Shown one piece after another: positions 1-13,901 of a DNA stretch of 64,000 nt. Origin of the DNA: Albula goreensis (Eukaryota > Chordata > Actinopteri > Albuliformes > Albulidae). The stretch covers positions 13,340,218 through 13,404,217 of the forward strand of contig CM040744.1 in assembly GCA_022829145.1 (NCBI GenBank), read 5' to 3'. Numbering within the stretch: position 1 is the first letter of the stretch; every line of letters starts with the position of its first letter. The notes under the pieces are model-generated. The model did not search any database. It was given only the letters and a program-made list of their open reading frames with translations, and was not told where the DNA came from. The translations under genes and the position numbers were made by a program.

Positions 1-3000
1 TTGCCTTCTTAATTTGATGGCATAATTGAGCTGGGTTGTGGTGTCAATGTTGAGGACACACTGTCAAAAGAGATTGCAACAGATAAAATTTGAACTTACT
101 GTAAAATTTACAGAGCAGTATGGCGTTGCAATTTTCTCTTGGTTTCAGTCTTATGTCTGCTCCTATTCTAGAATTGCCTGCCCAATGAAAATGTATGTTG
201 ACCTTGCAAAGTTGAATCCAATGACTGAAACGTATTGTGAACACTGAGGTTGACATTTTATCTACATAACCTGCAGGTTCATTACATTTAAATCTTGACA
301 TTCCAGAATCAGCATTTTCCTGGCTTTACTAGCCTTGAGCAGAAGTCTGTAAAGATGTACAGAATATGCCTCACATGTTAATTTAAAGATTATACTCGCC
401 ATTTAGAATTTGTCTCCTCTGACATTGAAATCAGAATGGCATCGTGAACTATGTGTATTTATTTAGGTGTATGCTGTAGAGACACTGTGCAGCACTGCTG
501 GAACATTTTTAGGTTCCTGTGTCTGTTTAAAGACCGCCCTGTAAAACAAGCGTGGATTCTGTTAGACACACTAGTGTTTACTGTGCACGTTGATTTAGAA
601 TATTTGCACATCCTGAGGTTTTGTTGACCCTCTAACAATCCGGCATGGGATTGCCTAGTTATTTTCAATCTGTGTCTTTGATTTTATTGGTTGAATGTGT
701 CCTGAATGTTCCTCCTTAATCTCAAAGTCTTCAACAAAGAAGCTGTTGAGATGGCTCCTTGTTAAAGAGGGCGGTAACAGGCTGATTGTGGGGCAGCGTT
801 ACGTAATCCGCGTTACGTAACCGATAAAGCAGTTCCGAGTCTGCTACTTCATTGGCACACAAGCATTCACAAAGACACAGTTTGCTTAGTCCTTTCCTAT
901 TGGACCTTTTCATTGTTTTTCATTTTGTGTGTGCCAGCCTTGTACAACACCCTAATCAAGTGTGGTTAGCGCACTTCCAGAACTTCAAACTTTCTCAATG
1001 TTTGTGTCCTATGTGCTTGGTGTGATTATTGTTTTACCTTTGGTAACTAGATTTAACAGAGTCCTTGCTGTTTCGAAATCATTATTCTGTTGCACCCTTA
1101 ACAATTGTATTAAATGTCACTTATCAAAGGTGAGTAGCCTCCATTAAATGGTTCACAATGTACATGACTCTTTATTCAAAACCATGGAGAGCCATTAGTT
1201 TTTAGTTTCACAGGAGGGAAAAGTGACAACCTTTTTTCTGCTCTAAAAAAACATGAAAGCCAAATCACAGCCACATGGTTCTTATGAATGACCGTTTCCA
1301 AGGTAACAGCATGTGAGGTAAGCTATAACATACATGTAGCTGAGTAACCTGGGATACAGACTGTGGGTCACTGGAACCTATGCAGTGGCCTCTGTCTCTA
1401 TCTGTGGGGCATAGAGAGGGAACCACAGGCTCCTGTAGGTACAGTACCCTATGTATAATTCATTGTAACTGCTTGTTTTTCATTTATCTGGAAAAATACA
1501 TATTTTTTTCCAATATCCTGAATGGAACTCCAGCTGATGCCTTTGTGATAGATAATTTGAAACTGTTTAGAGGCTAGGGGGCTTTTTAACTATCCAGTCA
1601 TCATTTTGGGTTGTAGCTAAACCTGACTTTAAGCTGAGTGACACCGGCAAAGGTTGTTGAGTGAAAAGGTTCTTGGGCTTCCCAAGTGGTTCTGCTCATG
1701 TGATACTGCCCTGAGCGCATGCCGAGTCGCATATCCTAGACATGTCTTGTTCAGGTCTGAGTTACATCATTAGCAAACTGTGACTATGAGTGTGCAGTGC
1801 TGGACACAGTTCCCTTTGTCCCGCTGAGGTGGGGTGTGTCCAAGTTGGCCAGGGTTACTTGGGTTACCACGGCCTCGGTGCCCCCAATTTGCCTGGTGGC
1901 TGTCAGTCACAAGAGCACCTTAACCCTCCCACTCAGTTCTAGCTCTGTGTGGGTGTGACATTAGGGTATAGAATTCCACAGAAAACATGAGGAAACATTG
2001 AGGGGGGAAAGAAAATATTTCCCAAAAAAATTGCCAGGTTGCCAATGATACATTTCAAGCTTAATCTGAGATGGCTCTGCATTAAGAAATTACCGTGAGT
2101 GGTGTGGACTCCCCTGTCTAATCAGGTGCCCCACTTTTGGCTGCCTGGAGGTGAATGGGACAGAATTATTCATTGATTTGTCTCTCCTGACTGCACATTG
2201 AAAAATTATTTGTTGCTCTTTCAAGACATAGTTGGCATACACTGTCTCAAGGTTATAGCCAAACTATGCATTTTTAAATACAGTTATTCTCTGACTTAAC
2301 TGAATGATAGAAATGTGATTGGATCTATTTCTCACTCTTCATTTTAAATTAAACAGAGTATTTTACCCAGTGTACATACTAAAATATGTGACTCAGAAAC
2401 CACAAGAGGCAATGAAAATGCAAACATGAAATTGAAATTCGGATTGTGAACAATGAATTTAAAATTCCCTGTGACCTGGAAATTATGATTAAATTGAATA
2501 AAGTTAAACCTGCGATGAAGATAATTTCCAGGGATGAAGAACAAGACATTGCATCGTATATCTGCCTGTTTGTTGTCTCAGCTTAACAGTGGTCTTCCTG
2601 TCAGGAACTGAGTAATGAGGTCTTGACATCTGACTGAGTGTAATTCATGGGGACTGAAGCACTTGTCCCAAATCCCAGCATATAGCAATCCAGGAAGCTT
2701 GGCTGTGTGCCCGAAAGGTATTTGGGCCCCACCTTTGAAAGATAGCATGTCTCAACTCATTACGCGCTGTAAAACTGAATCCCCTTGAGCCTCCGCTCCA
2801 TGCTGTCTGAAAATTATTTCACCATAAGTGGAGCGTCACAAGTGAAGCAATTTTCCTTGCATAAGGTGCCAGATCACTCATACAACAGTAGGTCAGCAGT
2901 ATATGCTCAAGGCATTGCTGCCTACTGTTATTGACATGTAGGGGTACTTTAAAAACTGGTGAATCTTTGTATTTTCCAGCAAAGCAATACAAAAAAATAC

Positions 3001-5479
3001 AAATTTTAGAAAGGAAGCAATAAGATAAGAAGCCACTTCCCAGTCACTTGTTTTGCCTTATTATGTATCAAGACCAAAACCATTTCGCTTCTGCAAACGT
3101 TGTTGTTTTAAAATATATGTTGAGGTATGTTAATGCTTTTAAGGGTTATATATATATTTACTGTGTTTAAATGTACATGTCATATTCAGTTTCAATATAC
3201 TCTATATCAGCTCACTCTTTTATGAATTGTTGGGTAATGTACGCTTCATGTGACGTTATTTCTATGATCTTGGTTGAACACCTGAAAAATCCAGCAAAAA
3301 TAGTTGTAATAATATTACAATACAGTGTAGTCATTGACATTACCATACAGTCAAAAGGTAATTATTTAATAGATGTTTTCCACCATATGAAATTTTTTGT
3401 AGGCCTAAACATTTCCGAAGATTGGACCCATACTACAAGTGATCAGGAATCTGGTCATTATTTGTGGAAATGAAGGATGTTGACATTAACAAACAAAAGG
3501 AGCAATGTTAATTTAATTGGCTACATACTTGTAAGAGGCATACTGTAAATGAATATCACAGCTGCCCGTCCCCTTTCCTGTTTTTTCTTATTCTAGGTAT
3601 ACAATGCACCGTCTGATTAGTACTGCTATGTCTGTGCTCTGGGGATACTGTTAAAAAAAATTAAAATACAAAAAAAAACTGCACCAATGAACCATTGTTT
3701 TGGACTGTCAGATCAGGCCCCATTATTTTAGTCTTTTACTCTTGTCATTTTATTTTAGTCTTATTTGTTTTAAAAATTTGGTGGTCAGCACTGGACCCTG
3801 CAACCTGTCAGATGAACCAAAACCTTCGCCACTTAAATTTGTCCTAAGCCTTCGTGTGTCGCGCATCTCACAGTGATGTTACAGTTTTGAGTTATAGCGA
3901 TTATGACAGTCAATTTGCAGTCAGCAGTGTGGAAAATGATCTCAAATCGCCTCTTCCGTGTTCCCGCCGGAGTGGGTCATTGTCCGGACACGGCACCCCG
4001 ATCCGGGGCCGCTATGCCGCCAGCACGAGAGGGGTCTACATCCCAGGCTTAACACGCTCAGCATTTTCATTAGCGCGGTGTTTTCAGCCCTTTTGTGTAA
4101 TGCCATCCCATGTCCCGTGATGCTCCCCCCAGGCTTATGTTCTTGTTGACCTTTCTGTATCTTCATGCATTCAATCACAGAGCAGAAGTGAATTAGCATG
4201 TGAGTTAACTTGCTTTGTTCCATGCAATGTAAATAATTGGCACCATCAGAGTTCCTCTTGCACTGACCCAGACTTTGTTTCATAGTTCCTCAGTAGAGAT
4301 CAAAGGTATTAGCTGTGCATCTAGACATTACAACGAAGACCTGCCTGTACACAGGGTGGTGCTCAGGCTTATGTGCGTCTCTTTAAAGAGGGTCATGCTG
4401 AATCGGATGTGACAAATAACCTTTGAAACTCTGTCTGTTTCTTTTTAGTTTCCTGGTCTTGATTCCTTTCAAGCTGTGAGAATTGTATTTGCTGAAACAA
4501 GGGCTTTACACTGTAACCATGCAAATTATATCACTACACTTAATTAAACCGGTGGCCATGCTTGTTGCAGCTGTTACAACTGGTCACACATTTAGCTTAG
4601 TTCCAGAGTATGCCTAGTTAAGCAGTAAAAGGGGTGAAATCAACGTTTCGTAGGAACCATGGGTATTAAAATCTGTTTTTAGTTTCGTAGCTTCAACCCC
4701 TAGAGGGCTAGACAGACACATTGCAAGTATCCATTTACAACACTTGGACATGTCCTGAAATGTCCAGTGAACAGTATCTAAGGAGAGATAACAAAGGGCT
4801 CTAATTTAAACACTTTGTACAGCTTTATTAAGTATCTCAAGTCCAAGACCTAATTCCAAAATGTTGTATTTTTTGGTCTTTGGAATTCCTAAAAATTTTA
4901 TTTAATTCCATGCCTATGTCATAATTTGATGCAGTTTGAAATAATTTTAGAAATACCTCCCACTCATGTACTCAACGTTCTGACCATGTTTTCAAAAATA
5001 GACTTGGTGCATGCATTTAGGCAGTTTGGAACATGTAGTGCATACCAACCGTCTAGATTTATCGTTTTTGCTCAGAGCCTTGAGGTATGTTAAGATATTG
5101 CCACTAGTGACAAAGCAATGTAACTGGATTCATTCTTGCCAGAGCGGGGCCTATTGTCCTTAAATGCAAATTCATGTATTTCCTGTATGCCCTTTTGTGT
5201 ATTCAGCATAGATTAGCTGTGAGACCTGTTATTGTTAGTCCTTCGTAGACACATAAATCTATTCAGTGACTGATATTTAGGTATTTTTGGTGTCTTGTAT
5301 CATCCTGTTTTGTGGGAATTGGGGATAACATGTATTAACCCAGATGAGTATGTTTGAATGTTAACAGAATTGAGCTGAACCATGTAAGTGTACATAACCA
5401 TTTCCCTGGCAGCTGAAAAGTTTCCATTCCCTAACGTACCGTCCATTCCCTAACATACTGTCCTCTCTTGGCCTCACAG
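1..5479 (+). other. snx33: Intron of the sorting nexin gene (snx33-like), 5' end outside the window
   Basis: Noncoding sequence upstream of the last coding exon of the plus-strand sorting nexin gene. It ends in a pyrimidine-containing acceptor (tggcctcacag) at 5479. The 5' end of the gene lies beyond the left edge. No second coding exon of the family was recognised in this stretch. It holds a pair of TTACGTAA sites near 800 and a CpG-containing patch at about 3960-4040; otherwise I see only unremarkable AT-rich sequence. That it is intronic follows from the splice phase of the exon at 5480, which needs two bases to complete its first codon. Confidence 0.7.
798..820. promoter_or_regulatory. 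Paired D-box (PAR-bZIP) motifs GTTACGTAA
   Basis: Two identical copies of GTTACGTAA lie at 798-806 and 812-820, 14 bp centre to centre. The core TTACGTAA is palindromic and fits the TTAYGTAA consensus bound by the PAR-bZIP factors (DBP, TEF, HLF) and by E4BP4/NFIL3. The two copies and their spacing are seen directly. The binding and any clock or light response are inferred from known D-box elements. Confidence 0.4.
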
Positions 5480-5733
5480 GAGCCCTGACCAAGGTCAAGG
5501 AAAGCCAGAAGCATGTGGAGGAGGGTAAGATGGAGGGACCCCAGGCTGACGGAGTCAACGAGCGCTGCAACATCATCTCTTTTGCCACTCTAGCTGAGAT
5601 CCAGCACTTCCACCAGATCCGCGTTCGCGACTTCAAGGCCCAGATGCAGCACTATCTGCAGCAGCAGATCGGATTCTTCCAGAAGATCACCGGCAAGCTG
5701 GAGGAGGCCCTGCAGAAGTACGACAATGCCTAG
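5480..5733 (+). CDS. snx33: Sorting nexin 33-like, last coding exon (C-terminal part of BAR domain)
   Basis: This is the terminal 83 codons of a SNX9/SNX18/SNX33-family sorting nexin. These proteins have SH3, PX and BAR domains and shape membranes in endocytosis together with dynamin and WASP. The exon begins after an AG acceptor with two bases of a split codon, then reads ALTKVKESQKHVEEGK and ends KLEEALQKYDNA-stop (TAG at 5731). It covers the last helix of the BAR domain, with the family-typical pattern ISFATLAEIQHFHQ followed by a glutamine-rich helix (QHYLQQQIGFFQ). The family assignment is firm. The choice of snx33 over snx18 rests mainly on the convergent neighbour cspg4, the order recalled for human 15q24. 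The N-terminal domains are outside the window. Confidence 0.8.
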
Positions 5734-7225
5734 GACCGTGCGGCCTCTTCCTCCTCCTCCCCCCGCTCCCCTCCCCCCTCTCACTGCCCCACGCAAGCTC
5801 TCTCACTCCCAACCTGGGCGCGGGAAAAGAGGCGGATTTAGCGAGCACTGCTTTAGCAATACAGTCCAGAGAAGTAGAGAGACGAGGCTGTCCTCACCCA
5901 CCACGTTGATGCAAGTTGTTTTTATGGATGGTTGAACTCCCATGTTTTTAAACCGCTGCTCTGTTGAGAGGCTGGATTATTCAGAGGAAACAGTGAAATG
6001 GTGGCATATCAACCCTTCCTGAAAATGGGACAGCATATTTCCAGGGGTGGAAATGGAAGGGCTTGTCCTATGAAGGGTTAACTTACTACAGCAAAGGCCA
6101 CAAGACATGTCTTCTAAAGGGTGGGAGAAAACAACACTGGTTGATAGATGTAGATGGGTGAATGGGTGGGCGTAAGGGTTTTTTTTAAACTCCTGTATTA
6201 GATAAAATATATTGTGAAAGCAAGTTATATCGTTGCTTGAACAAACAAATGTAACTTTTTAAGGACTATATTTTTTAAGCCTGATGACTTCAAGAAAATA
6301 TTTTAATATTGAGTTCTATTCAAGCCTCCTGAGGGATGCTTAGATGATCAGATCTTTTTAAGTTCAGAACCTTCAAACTGGCCTCCCCATGTCTTGTGAG
6401 TACAGCTGAGGCCCCCAGAAGCTGTATAAATCTAAGGCAAAATGTTTACAGTTTCCTAACTGAGCAGCTATCGCCTCTGTCTTGTGCCTTTCAACACTGT
6501 CTCTTTGATATATTCTGTAACTAAAAAAAAGTGTATTGCAGCAGATTAGTTTTACAGACTTGATTATTACGCCCCGAGGAAATTCACTCCACTAATACTG
6601 CAGGAGATGGGTTGTAGAACTTTGTGAGCTGGGTTTGGCGGAAAGGGGCTTGCTGCTTGGTGGCTCGTGCTGTTTCTAATGCCTCTTTGTTTGCGTTTCT
6701 GTGGACACTCCCTTCCTGTGGAGAGAAATCCAAAGGTGTTCCAAGAGAGAGCGTACATTCATTCCTTGGAATTCTAGGAAAATGGGACCTGAGAGTGTGT
6801 GGGACATAAAGGAAACGACCAAAGGAAGCAGCACAGGAAGTCCTACATCAGGGAGGAATGTATCGACATGCAAGGTGTGCGTTTTTCTTCTCCTTGCATT
6901 GACACCTGCAATCACACTGGCTTGTTTGACACTCATGGTAACGCAGCTGCTTAAAGACACTGATCAGATTTTTTTGTGAAAAGTGAACGTTTGTGCAGGG
7001 CATGGTATCCTTGCGTGGTCGAGCACAGACCTCCCAAGATGCTATCCGCATCATTGTGTGCAGACCATCCAGCAAGTTCACTTTTTAAATGTTTGGTTCA
7101 GATTTGGACGTTGTACCTCCTTGCTTAAATTTCACTTTAAACCTTAGCACAGAGGGCTGGAAGCCTGACATAGTGTAGAGATGGGAAAGTAATGACAAAA
7201 TAAACTCCTCCTTCAGAAACTGGCC
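5734..7225 (+). other. snx33: 3' untranslated region of snx33-like gene
   Basis: Sequence from the stop codon to just past the first good poly(A) signal. It opens with a C-rich tract (about 5745-5785) and becomes AT-rich. Open frames inside it, such as the one near 6676-6960, show no recognisable protein and overlap each other on both strands. The end is placed about 20 bases after the AATAAA at 7199 and is an estimate. Confidence 0.55.
7199..7204 (+). terminator. snx33: Candidate poly(A) signal AATAAA for snx33-like gene
   Basis: A canonical AATAAA lies 1.47 kb after the sorting nexin stop codon, followed by T/G-containing sequence at 7215-7270 that could serve as the downstream element. 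It is the first canonical hexamer I noticed in the 3'UTR. Actual cleavage cannot be seen from the sequence. Confidence 0.45.
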
Positions 7226-9427
7226 AGCCTTCTGTTTCTGTTTTCAGCACTGTCCGTGCAGTCTGTTTTTAGCACTCTCATTTTAAAAGCTATTCATATG
7301 AGCTTGGAGTTCTCATATTTGTCATGCTGCAGAGTTGACTGCAGTTATTTATATTAGTTTTTGCATAGCAGATCTCTGGAACTTTGTTGTGTGATGGTCC
7401 TCTGTGATATCAGAATGTTCTTGGTTCGAGTCCCACCCAGGTAACATTAGATAATAGACGTTGGACGTTTTTCTCTTGTGTGTCATTCTGTTCTTAATAG
7501 CTCTGAGGTGGGATGAAGTTTTTGATGCTGCGCATTCTCCAGTCACAGACAGGGCTTCCATTGTTACACTTCTGACTGACTGACACTTTTTTGTGTTTTA
7601 CAATCATTAATAAATATGACTGTTAGTGAAAATTATATTTTTTCCAAGTACTCTCCACAGCTTTGCAAACCAGTAACCACTGACTTCCTTTCAGTTTGAT
7701 TCACCCAACTATCCAGTTCCTCAATTTTCAGGCCTCTTTCAGAATGTGTGAGAACCGTGCATGTCACATACTATTGGTGCCTCAGAAACTGCTGATGGTC
7801 CAGCCCGTCCTCATGGCTCCCAAAAGGGAAGAGCTGCCGTGGGCTCCTCCTTCGCCGCTAACGCTTTTCCTGCCGACAGATCTGCTGACAGCCGAGGACT
7901 GCCATCTGTGACAGCTTCTGCTGACGGCTTCAGGAAGCAAAAGCAGACGACAGGATGAACCAGCATCAGAGCAAAGGTTGTGCCTCCTTTGAAATTTTTG
8001 AAATTTCAAATGAGGTTGGAAACATTTCAGATATTTTCGAATGGAAACATATATTCAAATCGAATTTTTATTCATCTTGGTTAGTGTTGGCACAGTAGCA
8101 TTTTTCTTTATAATAAAAAAGAACCCATCACAGGATAAGGATGTGAAATATTTATTAGTGGTCAAAGTCAGCCAGCACTCCCAATTTTCATTCGTCCTCT
8201 CTTGAGTGTCTTTCTCGATGACCATTAATGTAGTCTGTAAAGATGTTTTCCAGAACTTGTTGTACAAGAATTTTGATTGTGTGCCATTACTAAATATGTC
8301 CATGCCATCGCTAAGTGTGTCCATCACAGTGTCTGGGTGCTTGACTTGACAGCGTTGCTTTTAGGAAATTGGGTCGCGTTTGCTGGAAGCGTGGAGAGGC
8401 TGAAGGAGGAAGTGTGTTTCAGTGTAAGGCAGTCGGTGCATGACGAATGCGTGGATGAGAGAGGGGGCAGATCTAGTGGGGCATGCCATAGCGAAAGAAT
8501 TGGTGCGAAATTCCGTTTGGCGTGGCGACATTAAAACTGTCAAGAAGCTCTCACCCCAGGGGGAGTGTGCTGGTTCTCTTGCTGCGTGGTGTTACCATGG
8601 TAACCCCTGACCTGTCAAGCAAGCACAGTATTGTTATTGCCATCCCATAATTGCCAGCAGGGGATCCTGCCCTATTACATGTCATTAGGAAGTAGCTTTG
8701 GCCTTCAGTCTGTCCAGTGAGGCCTTCTGCTTGTTTCCTCCAACAGTGCTTCAGTTCACCTGTGGGCATGCTGTAAGCTGACTTTTGCTCCCCTCTTTAA
8801 TTAGGTCTGACAGCTCTAGTGTTAAGTGATTATGGGCCTGCGTTTAACGTCTCCTGACAGTTAATCATCTGCAAATTTGAATTGGCGACTGCTGTGTGAA
8901 GGTATGAAAGCAATTTTAACATAAACATGTTTAATGAGTGCATGGTATTTCTCAGTGTTCTCTTCATGTAGGTGGCAATTGTGTCTGCAATTAGGAGAGT
9001 TAGAATTTATTCAAAACTGATATCTCAGCCAAAACATAAGTAGAGAATAGTTTGAAGACTCAGAACAAAAGCATCCGTGTCAACAACTGTAAACTGCAAG
9101 GTTTGAATTCTGTTAATTGATGAGTATGTCAGATTTGATTTAATTTTAGTGATCATTGGTTATTTCTCCCATGTGAACAGGATCATTACAACGCAGTTCA
9201 GTCCCATCCGTTTTTATTTTCGCCATTGTTTCAGGAAGCCAATTTTCCTGACACATCTATTATTGGTCAAGCATTGTCAGCAAAGATCGCTAAAAATCCA
9301 ACATTATGCACCATTCTGTTTACATTCCAGTTCTTATGTAAACATGATAGTTTTCAGGATTTTCCAGTAAAACTTAGTTTCAACTATAGCTGAATTTATA
9401 AGTTTCAGTTGTAAACTTCTCACTACT

Positions 9428-9429
<2 letters not shown>
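7226..9429. other. Intergenic sequence, no gene recognised
   Basis: Lies between the snx33 3' end and the distal 3' end of cspg4. A GC-richer patch at 7740-7960 is open in two overlapping frames but neither gives a known protein. An exact GGTTCGAGTCC (Pol III B-box-like) occurs at 7423-7433 without a convincing A box or cloverleaf. The stretch at 8770-8900 is of high complexity with several TAAT-type homeodomain cores. Confidence 0.5.

Positions 9430-9457
<28 letters not shown>
9430..9457. repeat. Poly(T) tract, 28 bases
   Basis: An uninterrupted run of 28 T. It may be the A-tail of a reverse-strand retroelement, but no element body was recognised next to it. Confidence 0.9.
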
Positions 9458-9460
<3 letters not shown>

Positions 9461-12400
9461 CGAGAGGCAAACAGTTTGCCTGAGTGGTGACAGATGCTTT
9501 TTTTGCGCAGTGCATTCTGGTAGCGTGGGAACGGGGCCCGGTCAGCAGACGGCAGGCTCTGCTTTTGGCAACCTCCCCCCGCCCCTCCAGTCTCTACCAT
9601 AGACATCAGGGCACAGCTCACTTTGAGATTTAGTTCAGCTCTGCCCCTGAGGTCTGGCTTTGCCTTGAGAAATAGGTGCTCTCGTTTTAGAATGCATTTT
9701 TATTTTATTATTATTTGATAAAATGTGCCTGGTACAGTACAAACTGCATGGCGTTCACATAAAGAGTATCAACATTCAACAGTGCAGCAGAACATAGCGC
9801 TATAACATGTTAGTCAAATGCAGAAATTGTATCGCAGTTAAACTATATGTATGCTTTGTGCTCATTAAATGTAACTGTGAATAGACTCATGTCAGTTATT
9901 GGCAACTATTTTCAAAATTTCTGCAAAGAATATACTGTATCTATAATAGAATTCCACCAAAAAAAGCTGTTACTGGTTCCATTTCCTGAACTTGACTTTA
10001 ACCAATGTTGAGTGCTAGTCATGGCTTATTAATGTAGATCTTTCATAATGTTCAGTAGCGTTCCTCCTCTTTCCTGCTCTGCTTTCTGTTTACATTGGGA
10101 CATGCCATTCAGAGCTTCTCTGGACAGGTCCATCTGCTCAGCTAATGAATAATATGGAACTATGCAAATAAATTCCACATTTTTTCATCCTACCTTTTAT
10201 ACCTTTTCAAACGGATCATATTTTTCATTCAGAACTATTTTCAGTGTTTTATTTTAGTCCAAACATTGAGAGAGAAATCATGGACTTTATTGCAGTAGTA
10301 TTACAATTGTATGGAATTCTATCAATACTAACACATGTGGAAGTGAAAATTTATAAAACCTTAACTCTCAAAAAATGTGTGTGGATGCTTGTTGGAAGGA
10401 ATGTTTATGCTCTGGCTCTACATTGTTGTTGAGTCAGAAATTATAGTTTAAGACAAGAATAAAAACATTGACATTAATGTTAGAAACAACAAAATGCTGT
10501 ACTGCAAGGTAGTTTAATTTCCTGTACAGTTAAATCAAAAAATGGCTGAGGTGCAGCAATGATGCAGAATAATTTACTATAATGGGTGTAAATCAGTTGA
10601 CTGAATATGTTCATTCACTGAAAATGTGAAAATAAAAATGAAATATCCCATCATTTGTCTTTCATTTTCCAAGTACTAAAAATATAAGGCAAATTTCAGA
10701 TTTTGGTATTATGTGGTTATTTTAATAGCTATTAAAGACTTGCTGCAAGAAAAGAAAAAAAAAACAAGAGAAACTTACGATCAAACGATCTCTGTGCTCA
10801 GAAGGTCTGAACACAACAGAGCTGGTGTGGCTATGGTCTGAAACACGGACAGCCCACTGAAAAGACAAAGCCGATTGTCAAGTAGGCTGGGGAACCGGAG
10901 ATAAAGTGGGTAAAAATGTCGGTCTAAACTGCACACAGGAAATGCGTTCCAGATGCCGTGCGACAGCGGGAAAACAAACGCTTACAATGCTGCGGAATCG
11001 CATGCACACTGAAAGGAGGTTAAAGCTTGTTTATGCTGTATGTTACGGCTTGGTTAAAGCAGGCTTGTCTTGCTGGGAGATGAGCACGATTCATTTTTGT
11101 CCTCAGAACTCCGACGGCTATAATACATAGTGCCAGTGACAAATTGTATGTGTTCGTTTTAATACACCGGGATACTTCAGTGAAGAGCGCCAGGAAAATG
11201 CGATGGAGCAAATTACAACAATTCATACATTATGCTTAAGAGGGAACTGACTTTCCTTTGTTCTTCCCAGCTCTGTAAAATGTTGAAATCGCCATGATGC
11301 TTTTCCATCACTCATATCTAATGTTTTCCAGATCCACCTCACATTTTGTCTGCCAATGTGTGGATGTCTCAAAAAGTAACGCCCTGAAATGTTGTTTTTC
11401 CTCAGGACCAATTTTTCCAAATACCTAACCGGGTGAGAATGTTCACTGAGCTGTCTGTGATGTCTGGATTTTGCGAATATTGTAAACGTTTGAACCACAA
11501 ATTGGTTTCAGAGCAGAGCTGAGAATTTGATCCTGCAATAATGTTAAGGATGAAATTTGTACAACACTTCACTGGCCACCTTTGCGTTCACTGCACAAGC
11601 ATAATCTGCTCAATGTATATAAAAGCTCTGCACTCTGTTGTTTTATAGGCGTTTGACTCAGATTCTCTGCTGAATTTAATGGGTTGACGTTTGCCTCATT
11701 TTGATATTCAGAATTAATAACAAAGGGTATTGTAAATTTTGTGGAGTAAAATGTAAACTTGTTCCTCTTTGCTTTTGTCTCAGTAATGAATATGGATGGA
11801 AAGTATACAAAACACTGAGGCTGAAATTAGACTTAATTGTAGTGTATGCTATCTCTCAGGTTATAGTCCCGCCTGTAGCAGGAAACTTTCTCATTGCTTT
11901 AGTAACAATGAAACTGTGTGCTCCAGGTTAAAGATTTTTGTTAAACCTTGTCTACCCTTGCATTGTTAATTTGAAGGCTGGTACTGCTTTGAACAAAATA
12001 ACATTTTCTGAAAATCCTAGAGGGTAAACATTCTCAAACACAGCAGATTGTTATATGCAGGCCCGGATTTGCCTGGGGCGTAGTGTTTGTGTTTCATAAA
12101 TCCTCTGTTAGTTGATGTATTGTAGAGTGAGTTATAGTATTTTGGATGTAAGATTTCTTGGCTCAACCCCTACCTCCATACTATCATTACTTAATCAAAG
12201 TATCTTGAAACAACATTTTGTTTTCCTCTGTCCAGGATTCTGTATATTGTTTCATAATGAAAGCATCTTCTTTTTTGTTTTGAATCTTGAGCTCCCTGCC
12301 ACCTTTGCCTAGGCTGCCTCATATCATTGCAGCAGTTGTGGCCCAGTTACACCTGTATATCTGCACAAATGCCTGTCCAATCTACTCATTCATGAGACCT

Positions 12401-13882
12401 TTTCCCTCAGCATGTTTTATTGACGTCCTTTGCATATCCAGCGATTCCACTCATGACCAACAATGTATGCAGTACCCAGTATTCTGTTTCATTCACGACA
12501 GCCATTTCCTGTTATACGCATTGCTACAGGCCTCCCAAAGGGCATTTCAGTACCAGGAAGTGTACAGCGGAAGAAAATTAACATTTTGCTCCACATATTT
12601 TCACATTATTTTTTTTTTCCAAAACACATTTTTTCTGATGGAAATTTTGGAAATTCCAGCTGCAGGCAGACTTTTTTTTTCTTAAGAAGGAAATCCTCCG
12701 CCTTTTATAGTCTGCGCACATTTTCTTTGGAGTAGTCATCATAGCAAATAATACCATATGGAGGAATCGTACCATGAAAATGAGTTTTTGGCTTAACAGC
12801 GTACTCCCTGTACTTCTTGACTGGAGTGCAAATTGAACCTGGGACATTCTCTACATTCCTCAAGCTGAGCTTTCACTTAACCTAAATATCCTTCCAAATG
12901 CAGAGAATTGCCTCAAGGAGGGACGTGATTATTTCTCTGCAAAACCACCTATATTTGCATAATATAAATAGAATATACATTATAAATCTTCTATAATAGT
13001 TTTGTTCTATGTATAGAATTAAAAATTGCATAATGAAACCTAGCTGGTCAAATTCTATGCAATAGTGGTTCACAAATAATTGTTAATCTATTCCTGATAT
13101 ACAAACAAAGTATACGTTTCATAAAATGTGGTTTTGAAGGTTTAAAAGGCATATTGTGGTGCCAATGCATTGCTCATATTAATCTGGTAACATCAAAAGT
13201 TTACAGTCACCTGTTGACAGACATGAGTATCCTGATGTAGTTGGACATGAAATGTGTTCTGTCTTTGACTATGAACAATTAATATAAGCTGTAATGCTTT
13301 TCTTGAACAACACCACAAGTTGTAGAATCATTACAATAACAAGTGTATATGAAACAAATATTTCGCACTTGCGAAATTGTTTTCCTCAAAGTGAAAAACA
13401 AGGAATGCTAGAGAATGATTTAGAATTGGACCCAAAATTTTACAAAGTTCACCCATACATCCTGAGAGGAAATGCATCCCTGTTTTGTCAGATATTATTT
13501 TTTTTTTTCATTTTCCCAAAATGTATTTGGAACATTCTTCTGCCTGTGTTCAGTACCCCCACCCCAAAAGTCTCTGTTTCCAATTACTGGGTGTGTGGCA
13601 GGCTTTGATCCAGGCCTGGTCTTTCTGTGGGGCGGCCTGCAGTCGCTTGGGTTGTCTCACCAGCTGCGGCCTGAGTTTTAGGGAGAATCACTGAAGACTC
13701 CCGGCTCCACCCGCCTTCCCAGATCAGGTTACAGGCTCATGGCCTCCCCGCATGAGGTTCTACTCTCCCATTCACTGTTACACAGCAGCACAAGCATATG
13801 GGTCAGAGATATAGTGTGCGTTGTTACTCTTTCAGATCGCTGCTCACCAGCGATTGATGAACTAACATGTTGTGTATTTCTT

Positions 13883-13901
13883 AAAAAAAAAAAAAAAAAA
13901 A
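13883..13901. repeat. Poly(A) tract
   Basis: Run of 19 A, followed by a further A-rich stretch. No retrocopy was recognised upstream of it. Confidence 0.85.

Noticed and set aside
5590..5796. Minus-strand frame with a Gly/Arg-rich start, and plus frame 5726-5935 with a proline run
   Set aside because: Both are shadows of the snx33 exon and of the C-rich start of its 3'UTR.
7423..7433. Exact Pol III B-box GGTTCGAGTCC, suggesting a tRNA gene or tRNA-derived SINE
   Set aside because: No A box at the right distance and no cloverleaf could be drawn; at most a worn SINE fragment.
7696..7958. Two overlapping GC-richer frames after the snx33 3'UTR
   Set aside because: Neither gives a recognisable protein, and the two frames plus an antisense frame are equally open.
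9430..9457. Poly(T) tract as the tail of a processed pseudogene on the minus strand
   Set aside because: No mRNA-like sequence was recognised next to the tract on either side.
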